DNA of 64,000 nucleotides from assembly GCF_011801145.1 (NCBI RefSeq), contig NZ_CP046172.1, positions 8,556,001-8,620,000 of the forward strand, written 5' to 3'. A program made the position numbers and the translations under genes. The notes under the pieces were generated by a model. That model saw only the letters and a program-made list of their open reading frames with translations. It made no database searches and was not told where the DNA came from. Each line of letters opens with the position of its first letter. Within the stretch, counting starts at the first letter, position 1. Below, in pieces: positions 9,896 to 18,224 of this stretch. This stretch comes from Nocardia arthritidis. Its GTDB lineage: Bacteria; Actinomycetota; Actinomycetes; Mycobacteriales; Mycobacteriaceae.

Positions 9896-11086
9896 ATGCC
9901 GCACCGCATCGTCGTCCTCGGGGCCGGATACGCCGGAGCCTTCTCCGCCGGATACCTGGCCCGCCAACTGCATTCGGACGACTTCGAGATCACCGTCATC
10001 AACGCCGAACCCGATTTCGTCGAGCGGCTGCGCCTGCATCAGCTCGCCGCCGGGCACGATCTGCGCCATCGGCCGTTGGCGGAAGTGTTCGCGGGCACCG
10101 GAATCCGGCTGCGGTTGGCGCGGATAACCAGCGTCGACGCCGCGCACAAAACCGTCACCATCGACGATGGCAATGGCATCGACCGGATCGAATACGACAC
10201 CCTCCTGTACGCGCTCGGTAGCACTGCCGCGGATCACGGTGTTGCGGGCGTCGCCGAGCACGCCTTCCATGTAGCGCAGCGACCCGCGGCACTGCGCCTT
10301 CGCGCACGCCTCGATGAGCTGGGCGAGGGCGGGATGATGCTGGTGGTCGGCGGTAACCTGACCGCGATCGAGACCGCCATCGAAATCGCCGAAGCCCGTC
10401 CTGGACTCGAGGTCAGCCTCGCCACCAGCGGCGAACTGGGCGGCTGGCTCGGTCCGAAGGCCCGACGTCACCTGCTGCGCGCCTTCGACCGATTCGATAT
10501 CACGGTCCACGAGCACACAACCATCGCGCGCGTCGAGAAGCAGGGGGCGATCGCCGCCGACGGCACCGCGTTCGCCTCGGATGCGACCGTGTGGGCCGCC
10601 GGGTTCACCGTCCATCCCATCGCCGCCGCCAGCGGATTCGAGGTGATGCCCAACGGTCAGATCAGGGTGGACCGGCAGATGCGGTCGGTCTCGCATCCGG
10701 AGGTCTACGTCGCCGGTGACAGCGCCTTCATTATCGGCGAGAACGGTCATCCATTGCCGATGTCCTGTGCTTCAGCGGGATACACCAGCGCGCAGGCGAC
10801 GGCCGCGATCATCGGCGACCGGACCGGGCGCAAGATCAAGGCGACCGCGCTCACCTATATCGGCAACCACATCAGCCTCGGCCGCAAGGACGCGATCTTC
10901 CAATTGGTCGACGACGACGCGCGCGCGAAACCCGGGGCCCTGTGCGGCCGGTCGGCGGCCTGGATCAAATCGGCGATCGTGGCGACCAGCGGCTGGGCGA
11001 TCAGCCACCCGACCATGGGAAAACCGAGTCACAAATACCACTCGGCCGCCGCCCGAGAGCACTCGCCCGAGCTGGTCGCCCGATAG
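9896..11086 (+). CDS. NAD(P)/FAD-dependent oxidoreductase (NDH-2-like)
   Basis: 396 residues with two Rossmann folds. FAD-binding IVVLGAGYAGAFSAGYLA is at the N-terminus, an NAD-binding glycine loop MLVVGGNLTAIETAIEIAE near residue 145, and the C-terminal FAD motif VYVAGDSAF. The overall fold is that of type II NADH dehydrogenases and related quinone reductases. ECF41 genes are characteristically linked to oxidoreductase, epimerase or carboxymuconolactone-decarboxylase genes, and this one is divergently controlled by an ECF41-like promoter. It is therefore the likely direct target of the adjacent sigma factor. ATG at 9896; an RBS-like GGAGCGAA lies just before. Confidence 0.88.
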   Translation: MPHRIVVLGAGYAGAFSAGYLARQLHSDDFEITVINAEPDFVERLRLHQLAAGHDLRHRPLAEVFAGTGIRLRLARITSVDAAHKTVTIDDGNGIDRIEYDTLLYALGSTAADHGVAGVAEHAFHVAQRPAALRLRARLDELGEGGMMLVVGGNLTAIETAIEIAEARPGLEVSLATSGELGGWLGPKARRHLLRAFDRFDITVHEHTTIARVEKQGAIAADGTAFASDATVWAAGFTVHPIAAASGFEVMPNGQIRVDRQMRSVSHPEVYVAGDSAFIIGENGHPLPMSCASAGYTSAQATAAIIGDRTGRKIKATALTYIGNHISLGRKDAIFQLVDDDARAKPGALCGRSAAWIKSAIVATSGWAISHPTMGKPSHKYHSAAAREHSPELVAR

Positions 11087-11096
11087 ATTCGTGCCG

Positions 11097-12038
11097 ATGG
11101 ACACCGCCACCGTGGCACGTTTCGAGGCCAGCCGCGATCGGCTGGCCTCCCTCGCCTATCGGCTGCTCGGCTCGGCCGCCGACGCCGAAGACACGGTGCA
11201 GGACGCGTTCCTGCGGTGGCAGGCCGCCGACCAGCAGTACCTCGACGCGCCAGAGGCTTGGCTGACCAGGATCGTCACCAATCTGGCGCTGGACCGGCTG
11301 CGTTCGGCACAGGCGCGGCGCGAAAGCGCGGTCGGCGCGTGGATGCCCGAACCGCTCCTGCACGGCGACCCGATGTTGGGTCCGGCCGACACCGTCGAGC
11401 AGCGTGAATCGGTGACCCTGGCGGTGCTGATGCTGATGGAGCGTCTGTCGCCGGTCGAACGCGCCGTTTACGTACTGCGCGAAGCCTTTTCGTATCGCCA
11501 TGCCGAGATAGCCGAGATTCTCGGCATCACCGAGTCCGCGAGCCAGCAGCATGCCCACCGAGCCCGGCATCGAATCACCGCCGCCGGCAAGGGAACCGAC
11601 ACCGACGAGGCCGCGGCGCGCCGAATCGTCGAGGCCTTCGCCGACGCCGCCGCCTCGGGTCGCACCGAACCCTTGATAGCTCTGCTGACCGACGACGCGA
11701 CAGGAACCTCCGACGGCTCCGGAGTCGTGTTGGCCGCCACGCTGATTCGATACTCGTCACCCGAGCAGATCGCCCGCGCGGTGCGCGCCGGCTTCAAACC
11801 GTCCCCGGCCAAGCGCAGACTCGCCGGCGGCTCCCCTTCGATCCATGCCGCCGTCGTCAACAACTGCCCGGCTATGCTCGCCACCCTCGACGGCCGGGTC
11901 CTGGGCGTCACGATCCTGGAGATCCGTGACCACAAGATCGCAGGCGTGCGCGGCATCGCCACCCCGCACCGACTCGGTCGCCTCACCGAGCGGTGGCAGC
12001 GACAAGAGCATGCCGCACCGCTGATCGCTGCGTGGTGA
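11097..12038 (+). CDS. Second ECF41-like sigma factor
   Basis: 313 residues with region 2 (LAYRLLGSAADAEDTVQDAFLRW), the linker motif WMPEP (WLPEP variant) and region 4 (ERAVYVLREAFSYRHAEIAEILGITES). The C-terminal SnoaL-like domain has lost canonical markers: SDGSG instead of DGGG, and no NPDKL (ATPHRL near the end). It therefore belongs near ECF41 but its regulatory tail is divergent. The ATG at 11097 is 10 bp after the oxidoreductase stop, so it is probably co-transcribed with that gene. A GTG at 11091 is an alternative start. Two related sigma genes thus flank one redox gene. Confidence 0.85.
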   Translation: MDTATVARFEASRDRLASLAYRLLGSAADAEDTVQDAFLRWQAADQQYLDAPEAWLTRIVTNLALDRLRSAQARRESAVGAWMPEPLLHGDPMLGPADTVEQRESVTLAVLMLMERLSPVERAVYVLREAFSYRHAEIAEILGITESASQQHAHRARHRITAAGKGTDTDEAAARRIVEAFADAAASGRTEPLIALLTDDATGTSDGSGVVLAATLIRYSSPEQIARAVRAGFKPSPAKRRLAGGSPSIHAAVVNNCPAMLATLDGRVLGVTILEIRDHKIAGVRGIATPHRLGRLTERWQRQEHAAPLIAAW

Positions 12039-12075
12039 CAAGGTTCTCGCCAGGTCCGCGGGATCGCCTGTGAGT

Positions 12076-12354
12076 CAGATCACGGTTGAGGTTGACCTGA
12101 GGTCAGGGTGGACGCTCGGCGCAGCGGCACGACGCCGAGCCGGACATCACGGATTCGAGGAGCATTCCACAATGTCGATCACCCTTTCCAACCAGGACAA
12201 GAGCATCCTGCGGACCGCCGCCTACGGCGCTGTGTCCCTGATGGCCGCCGCCACCGGCGCGCCCCAGAAGACCGCCGCGAATGCCGTCCTCGCCCTGACA
12301 TCGGCGACCGGGCTGGTCGGGCACGTGCTCGCCGCGCGGACCAAGGACATCGAG
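12076..12354. repeat. Direct repeat copy B (~280 bp)
   Basis: Counterpart of 4223-4500, same orientation. It includes the upstream regulatory segment and the first 61 codons of the serine hydrolase. This copy is the complete, continuing one. Confidence 0.9.
12093..12105. promoter_or_regulatory. 13-bp palindrome upstream of serine hydrolase
   Basis: TGACCTGAGGTCA is a perfect palindrome around a central G and is preceded by GGTTGAGGT. GGTTGAGG-type half sites are common in operators of actinobacterial MerR regulators, and a MerR gene follows this gene. The other repeat copy keeps only the GACC/GGTC core (4241-4250). Confidence 0.4.
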
Positions 12355-13689
12355 CTGACGGGTAAGACCGTGGCCGAACTCGCCGACAGGGTATTGCCCG
12401 CTCTGGCGGCGGCCATGAAGCTGCTCGGCGAACAAGCTCCGGCAGAGGCGGACAACTTCCGCAGCACCATTCTTTTCGCCACCGAAGCCGCCCAGGCTCA
12501 TCCGGACCGGGCCTCCACCGGAGCCGAGATGGCCCGCAAGATCACCGCGGCACTCGACGCCGGCACCGCCCTAACGAATACCGCGGATCGCCCGGAGCTG
12601 CGCAAGGCGATCGAGGAGATCGTCGACTCCGGTTTCGTCGGGGTGTCGCTACGAGTGCGCGACGAGCGCGGCGAGTGGGTCGGCAGCGCCGGGGCGGCCG
12701 AGTTGGGCGGGACCGCGAAGCCGCCGATCGATGGGCACGTCCGGATCGCAAGCAACACCAAGACATTCACCGCCGCACTGGTGCTGGGGTTGGTGGGCGA
12801 GGGCAGAATCGGACTGGACACTCCGGCGGTGGACTATCTGCCCGAATTCGAGCTGGACGAGCGGATCACGGTACGAATGCTGTTGCGGCACACCAGCGGA
12901 ATCTTCAATTTCACCGGCGAGCTCTACGAGAACGGGACGATCGTGGCGGGGATTCCCGCACCCGGCACCCCCTGGGGCGAGCAGTGGGTGGACGACCGTT
13001 TCCACACCTACCGGCCGCAGGAACTGGTGGAGTTGGCGTTGTCCAAGCCGCTGCGTTTCGAGCCGGGGACGGGCTGGAGCTATTCCAACACCAATTACGC
13101 GCTGGCCCGACTGCTGATCGAGAAGGTAACGGGCCGTTCGTTCGCCGAGGAGATGCGGCGGCTGATCGTGGAGCCACTCGGACTGTCGGGCACCGTGGTG
13201 CCAGACGGTCCGGAGATCCCCGAGCCGCACGCCCACGCCTACTACCGGTACGAGGCAGCCGGCGAGCAGAAGACGGTCGACATCACCCGCCACGACCCGT
13301 CCTGGAATCCCGGCGGCGGTGACATGATCTCGACCACCGAGGACCTGGCCACCTTCATTTCCGCGCTGCTGAGCGGAAAACTCCTGTCGGCCGAGCTACT
13401 GGACGAGATGTGCACCCCGCACCCGACGGGTATCCCGACCATGGATTACGGCCTGGGCGTGTTCATCCGGGACCTGGGTCCCGACGGCGGCATCGTCATC
13501 ACCCACAACGGCGGCCATGCGGGCTATGCGACGTTGATGTATGCGACACCCGACGGCACTAAGACGATGACCGCTGCTTTGACCTGCGTGGACGACTCCG
13601 CAATGGCTGCGGCGGTGCCCTTCCAGAACGCCCAGCAGAGGCTCCTCGCCGAGGTGTTCGGTACCGGGCAAGCCGATCCGGCTCGGTAG
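12172..13689 (+). CDS. Serine hydrolase (class C beta-lactamase/DD-peptidase fold) with N-terminal alanine-rich domain
   Basis: 505 residues. The first ~130 (LSNQDKSILRTAAYGAVSLM...) are an alanine-rich helical domain I do not recognise. The rest is a beta-lactamase-family esterase/peptidase: SxxK at S194-K197 (SNTK), YSN in GWSYSNTNYALAR, and HNGG near the C-terminus (ITHNGGHAGYA) in the KTG position. No signal peptide is visible, so the enzyme is predicted cytosolic. The ATG at 12172 has GAGGAG upstream. The N-terminal domain exists as a truncated duplicate at 4318, showing it is a separable module. The MerR gene downstream on the same strand is a plausible regulator. Confidence 0.85.
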   Translation: MSITLSNQDKSILRTAAYGAVSLMAAATGAPQKTAANAVLALTSATGLVGHVLAARTKDIELTGKTVAELADRVLPALAAAMKLLGEQAPAEADNFRSTILFATEAAQAHPDRASTGAEMARKITAALDAGTALTNTADRPELRKAIEEIVDSGFVGVSLRVRDERGEWVGSAGAAELGGTAKPPIDGHVRIASNTKTFTAALVLGLVGEGRIGLDTPAVDYLPEFELDERITVRMLLRHTSGIFNFTGELYENGTIVAGIPAPGTPWGEQWVDDRFHTYRPQELVELALSKPLRFEPGTGWSYSNTNYALARLLIEKVTGRSFAEEMRRLIVEPLGLSGTVVPDGPEIPEPHAHAYYRYEAAGEQKTVDITRHDPSWNPGGGDMISTTEDLATFISALLSGKLLSAELLDEMCTPHPTGIPTMDYGLGVFIRDLGPDGGIVITHNGGHAGYATLMYATPDGTKTMTAALTCVDDSAMAAAVPFQNAQQRLLAEVFGTGQADPAR

Positions 13690-13774
13690 CACGCGAATCG
13701 ATGCTTCGCCCGCCGACTCCGATCGGCGGGCGGCCTCGCATACCCACTTCTTCGATACAAGGCAGGCTGAGCCT

Positions 13775-14557
13775 ATGCGGAATGGAGTCACGATCGGGCA
13801 GGCGGCGGCGTTCGTCGGCGTCACGGTGAAGACGGTGCGGCACTATCACAAGCTCGGTCTGGTCGCCGAGCCCGACCGCGACAGCTCCGGCTACCGACGC
13901 TACGGATCGGACGAACTGCTGCGGCTGGTGCGGGTCCGGACATTGGCCGCGGCCGGGGTGCCGTTGGCCGAAATCGAGCCCCTGCTCGACACCGACGCCG
14001 CGCAGTTCGCCGCGGCGCTCGCCGACGTCGAACGGCAACTCACCGAACGGATCGACGAGTTGATCGCCCGGCGCGACACCCTGCGTCGGCTCGCCGACGG
14101 GGACCGGGCGCTGTTGGGCGACCGGGCGGTGGCGCTACTGGAGCGGATGGCCGACCTCGGCTTCCCCGCATCCGAGGTGGCGACCGCCCGGGAGGGCTGG
14201 GTGTTGGCCAAAGCCCTTGTCCCGGAAGGTTTCGACGATTACCTCGACCATCTCGGGCACGCTCTCGACGACCCTCGCTACGTCGCGTTGATCAAGCGCG
14301 CCGCCGAAGCCGCGACCTGGAAGGAGGACGACCCCCGTATCGCCGAGCTCGCCACCGACATGGCCGAACACTACCTGGCCAATCCCGAACACCTGAAGGT
14401 CGTGACCGCACTGCAAGCCCGCACCGACACCGCGACCCGATACACGATGATCGCCCGCCACGGTGAGGAGCCCGCCTCGGCCACCACGCGAGCGGCCGAG
14501 GCATTCAACACCAAACTCCGTGCCGCAGGCGTCCGGATCCCCAAACCGGGCTTCTAG
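13775..14557 (+). CDS. MerR-family transcriptional regulator
   Basis: 260 residues. The winged-helix DNA-binding domain lies at residues 6-75 (IGQAAAFVGVTVKTVRHYHKLGLV, then GYRRYGSDELLRL), followed by the dimerisation helix (LTERIDELIARRDTLRRLADG). The remaining ~140 residues are an all-helical effector region without conserved cysteines, so metal sensing is unlikely. It is an isolated plus-strand gene behind the serine hydrolase. In this family self-regulation and control of an adjacent enzyme gene are usual. Confidence 0.88.
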   Translation: MRNGVTIGQAAAFVGVTVKTVRHYHKLGLVAEPDRDSSGYRRYGSDELLRLVRVRTLAAAGVPLAEIEPLLDTDAAQFAAALADVERQLTERIDELIARRDTLRRLADGDRALLGDRAVALLERMADLGFPASEVATAREGWVLAKALVPEGFDDYLDHLGHALDDPRYVALIKRAAEAATWKEDDPRIAELATDMAEHYLANPEHLKVVTALQARTDTATRYTMIARHGEEPASATTRAAEAFNTKLRAAGVRIPKPGF

Positions 14558-14630
14558 GTGGACATTTGGATCTGGTGATGGTCAGCCGCACGAACACTGG
14601 CCGCCGTCCCGACCTATGCGGTCGACATCA

Positions 14631-16160
14631 TCACCGTCCGACGCCCACGGCGACCGAATCGCAACCATGCCCGTCGAATCGATAGTCGTTGAGGCCGAAG
14701 GTTTTCTGGGCCCACATCGCGTGCACACCCGCGGTGGGTCGCAGATACGGTGCGTCCCCGTGCTGATCGATGTAGTAGGTGTTGGATCCGGCGCAGGTCC
14801 GGTTGTGGAACATGGTCTTGCCTTCGCGGGAGTGCACGAATTCCATGAAGCGGTCCTGCGCCTCGGCGGTGACCTCGACGCGGGTGGCGCCACGACGGTG
14901 CGCGGCCCGGATCACCCGCATGGCGTGCTTGACGCAGATGTCGAAGGTGGCGAACAGTGACGAGCCGGTGACGCCGTAGGGGCCGGGGGTGAGGAACATA
15001 TTCGGGAACCCGTGCACCGTGGTGCCCTCGTAGGATTGTCTGCGGTCGCGGTCCCAGCGCTCGTTGAGCGTTTCTCCGGCGGACCCGTACAGGTCGTAGG
15101 GCACGTCGAAGACTTTGAAACCTGTTGCCAGGACCAGCGTGTCGATCTCCCGCTCCAGTCCGTCGATGGTTCGGACGCCGTTCGGGGTGATCCGCTCGAT
15201 GCCGTCGGTGACCAGTTCGACGTTGTCGCGCAGGTAGGTCCGGTAATAGGTGTTGGAGAACGACGGCCGCTTGCAGCCGAATCCGTATGTGGGCGTGAGC
15301 TTTTCCCGTAGGACCGGATCCTTCACCTGAGAATTCAGGAAGTTGCGCGCCATTGTCTCGGTGCCGCCGACGATGAAGGGTAGCTCCGCGTAGTGGACCG
15401 CGCCGAACGTCACGAACAGTTCGGCGAAGAGGTCGGTCGCCAGGCGCGCGGACCGCCGCGCCAACGGCAGTTTGTCCAGGGCGAGCCGGGTTATGCCGTC
15501 CAGCCGTGGATTCGGCTTCGGCAGCACCCAGATCGGCGTGCGCTGAAACACCTTCAGCGCGGCCACCTTCGGGGCGATCTCCGGAATCACCTGCAGCGCG
15601 GAGGCTCCGGTGCCGATCACGGCCACCCGCTCACCGGTCAGGTCGTGCGAATGGTCCCAGCGCATCGTGTAGTTCACCCGTCCGGCGAAATCCGCCAGAC
15701 CCGGAATGGCCGGTTTGGTCGGCGTGGAAAAGGTGCCATGACAGGCGAACAGGTACCGTCCGGTCACCATGCTGCCGTCGGAGAGTTCCACCCGCCACAG
15801 GTGATCGTCTTCGTCGAAACGCGCGACGGAGACCTCGCTGTCGAACCGGATGCGGGGCCGCAGACCGTATTTCGCGGCACACCGCTTGGCGTAGCTGAAC
15901 AGTTCCGCTCCGGGCGCGAAGGCGCGTGACCACGCGTTCGGTTCGAAGCCGTAGCTGTAGCTGAAAGACGGGATATCAACGGCCACACCGGGATAGGTGT
16001 TGTCCCGCCATACGCCACCGACCTCGGATTCGCGTTCGAGCATGACGAAGTCGTCGATACCCGCCCGGGTCAGCGCGATGGCGGCGGCCATACCGCCGAA
16101 CCCGGCGCCGACAATGATCACCTCGTGCTCGGGTAGGAGATACAAATCCTTGTCGGACAT
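14631..16160 (-). CDS. Baeyer-Villiger-type flavin monooxygenase (variant fingerprint)
   Basis: 509 residues. The FAD-binding GAGFGG is at residues 18-23 and the NADPH-binding GTGASA near 183. The Baeyer-Villiger fingerprint FxGxxxHxxxW is present as FAGRVNYTMRW (F158-W168) with the histidine replaced by Y164. The GGVWRDNTYPG segment is typical of class B flavin monooxygenases. These enzymes insert oxygen next to a ketone, or oxidise N/S atoms, using NADPH and O2. The next gene upstream is an SDR that could make or remove the ketone. The His-to-Tyr change may alter reactivity. Confidence 0.88.
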   Translation of the reverse strand: MSDKDLYLLPEHEVIIVGAGFGGMAAAIALTRAGIDDFVMLERESEVGGVWRDNTYPGVAVDIPSFSYSYGFEPNAWSRAFAPGAELFSYAKRCAAKYGLRPRIRFDSEVSVARFDEDDHLWRVELSDGSMVTGRYLFACHGTFSTPTKPAIPGLADFAGRVNYTMRWDHSHDLTGERVAVIGTGASALQVIPEIAPKVAALKVFQRTPIWVLPKPNPRLDGITRLALDKLPLARRSARLATDLFAELFVTFGAVHYAELPFIVGGTETMARNFLNSQVKDPVLREKLTPTYGFGCKRPSFSNTYYRTYLRDNVELVTDGIERITPNGVRTIDGLEREIDTLVLATGFKVFDVPYDLYGSAGETLNERWDRDRRQSYEGTTVHGFPNMFLTPGPYGVTGSSLFATFDICVKHAMRVIRAAHRRGATRVEVTAEAQDRFMEFVHSREGKTMFHNRTCAGSNTYYIDQHGDAPYLRPTAGVHAMWAQKTFGLNDYRFDGHGCDSVAVGVGR

Positions 16161-16194
16161 AGTCTTTCACCTTCCGTGACCGCAGGTGGCCGAT

Positions 16195-17051
16195 TCAGGC
16201 CGCGGCGCGGCGTTCGATCTCGCGGATCATCGAGTGCATCAGCGGTGAGCCGGTGGCGATGCGGTCGATGACGAGGTTCATCGTGCCGCGCAGCAGTGAG
16301 TACTCCCGCCAGCCCGCCGGGGCGAAGGTGGCGGCGGCGCGGCGGGTGATGCCGTCGGCGATCACGGTGGCGGCCTGCTCGGCGCTGATGCGCTGGTTGA
16401 ACGGCCAGGGCAGGAACGAGTCCAGTTTGCGGCCGAGGGGTCCTCGTCGATCGGCCGGGCCAGTGGCGTCCGAACGAAGCCGAAGTAGGCGAGTCCGGCG
16501 CTGGCGCCGACCGCGGCCAGTTCGATGCGCAGTGCGCGCCCGAGTTGTTCCACCCCGGCCTTGCTGATCATGTAGGGGGACAGTCCGGCGGCGGGCGCGA
16601 ACGCGGCGGCCGAGGCGACGATCACGACATGCCCTCTGGTGGCGGCGATCTGCTCGAGCGCGGGCCGCACGGTGTTGAACGCGCCCACCAGGTTGATGTC
16701 GAGCACCCGGTCGAATTCGGCGGGATCGACGGTGCGCACGGTGGTCGGCGCCGGGGCGACCCCGGCATTGGCCACCACCACGTCGATGCGACCGAACCGA
16801 TCGACCGCGGCGTCGATCGCCAGCGCCGTGGCGGTCCGGTCACGAATATCGGCGGCCAGAGCCAGTGCGGTGGACCCGAAAGCCTTGGCGGCCAGGGTGA
16901 TCGGTTCGGCGACGACGTCGATCAGGACGAGTTTCGCGCCCCGGGAATGCAATTCGGCGGCCAGCGCCGCGCCGATACCGCTCGCGGCGCCGGTGACGAC
17001 GACGACCTTGTCACGCACGTCGAAACCACGACGGGTCGGAAACGGGAACAT
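16195..17051 (-). pseudogene. SDR-family dehydrogenase interrupted by a one-base frameshift
   Basis: Short-chain dehydrogenase: cofactor loop VVVTGAASGIG near residue 16, NAG in VVVANAGVAP, and the active-site Tyr-Lys in SPYMISK. After ...ARPIDEDP the frame breaks at a run of four G (plus strand 16437-16440). Adding one G restores a natural C-terminus (LGRKLDSFLPWPFN... to MIREIERRAAA) ending at a TGA at 16195, for about 285 residues. As written, translation runs on to a proline/arginine-rich tail and stops at 16362. This is either a genuine inactivation or a homopolymer sequencing error. SDRs next to Baeyer-Villiger enzymes usually interconvert the alcohol and ketone substrate. Confidence 0.85.
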
Positions 17052-17071
17052 GGGCGGGCTCCTTTGCTCGC

Positions 17072-18157
17072 TCAGAGATCGAGGACCAGGCGGTCGGTGC
17101 AGCGGGATACGCAGATGAGCATCGAGTCGGCCCCGGCGAATGCCTTGTCACCGCCGTGCCGCTCGACCGTCCCGTCAAGCACGGTGGTCCGGCAGCTGCC
17201 GCAGAAGCCTTGCTGGCACGAATAGGGCACGCCGGGCACCGCCTGTTTCACCGCGGCCAGCACCGATTGCTGGGCTCCGACCTCGACAGTGATTGCGCTG
17301 CGGCGCAATTCGACCTGAAACGGGCTGCCGCCGAGTACCGGTGGCGGCGAGAAGCGTTCGGTGTGCAGCTCGTATCCGGCGCCCCGCGCGGTGAGGGTGC
17401 GTCGTGCGCCGTCCAGAATCGGGGGCGGACCGCACACGTAGGCGGCCTCGTTCCGGGGCATATCGGCGAACAGGGCGGGAACATCGGGCACGCCGAATTC
17501 GTCGTCGGTGCGGATGTCCACTCGACCCGAGGTGTATCCGGCCAGCTCCTCGCGGAACGGCATCGACTCGCGGCTACGGCCCAAATACACCAGCCGCCAA
17601 GGGATTCCGTGCCGGTGCGCGGTGTGAACCATGGGCAGGATCGGGGTGATGCCGATGCCACCCGCCACGAAGTAGTACCGCCGCGCCGCCACCATCCTGA
17701 AGGCGTTGCGGGGTCCGCGAATGTGCACGGGCTCCCCGGCCCGCAGGGTCTCGTGTACTTCGAGCGATCCGCCTCCGCCATCGACTATGCGCCGCACCGC
17801 GATTCGATACCGGAATCGGTCCTCCGGGTCGCCGCACAGCGAATACTGCCGCTGCCTGCCCGATGGCAGGAACACATCCAGGTGCGCCCCTGGAATCCAG
17901 CGTGGCAAGGCGCGCCCATCCGGCGCGACCAGCGTCAGGCCGACCACATCCTCGGCCGCCGCGGTCACCGACTCGATGACGAGATTCAGGTCGAATCCGG
18001 TGCGCCGCACCGGATTCGCGAGCGAGATCCGGGACGTCAGCGGGTTTACCGCCACCAGCCGCTTGTAGCCGCCGGCCAGGCCGAGCATCAGGCGCATCCC
18101 CGGATGCAGGTGTCCCGGGTCCGGAATGGGCGTGTCCCCGTGCACCAATTCCTTCAT
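17072..18157 (-). CDS. Phthalate-dioxygenase-reductase-type ferredoxin reductase
   Basis: 361 residues: an FMN/FAD-binding barrel (RQYSLCGDPEDRFRYRIAV), an NAD-binding domain (FVAGGIGITPILPM), and a C-terminal plant-type [2Fe-2S] ferredoxin domain with cysteines C314, C319, C322 and C349. The order flavin-NAD-ferredoxin is that of the PDR/VanB family, which passes electrons from NAD(P)H to an oxygenase. The ATG at 18157 has GGGAGG upstream; the open frame extending to 18319 is non-family sequence. It probably serves an oxygenase in this island, the MpaB-type or PF10118 partner being candidates. Confidence 0.88.
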   Translation of the reverse strand: MKELVHGDTPIPDPGHLHPGMRLMLGLAGGYKRLVAVNPLTSRISLANPVRRTGFDLNLVIESVTAAAEDVVGLTLVAPDGRALPRWIPGAHLDVFLPSGRQRQYSLCGDPEDRFRYRIAVRRIVDGGGGSLEVHETLRAGEPVHIRGPRNAFRMVAARRYYFVAGGIGITPILPMVHTAHRHGIPWRLVYLGRSRESMPFREELAGYTSGRVDIRTDDEFGVPDVPALFADMPRNEAAYVCGPPPILDGARRTLTARGAGYELHTERFSPPPVLGGSPFQVELRRSAITVEVGAQQSVLAAVKQAVPGVPYSCQQGFCGSCRTTVLDGTVERHGGDKAFAGADSMLICVSRCTDRLVLDL

Positions 18158-18224
18158 CGCACGCCTCCCGGCGACGCGCCCGTCGGCCCCGAGGGAGTTG
18201 ATTTCATCGTGCGGACCTTTCCGG

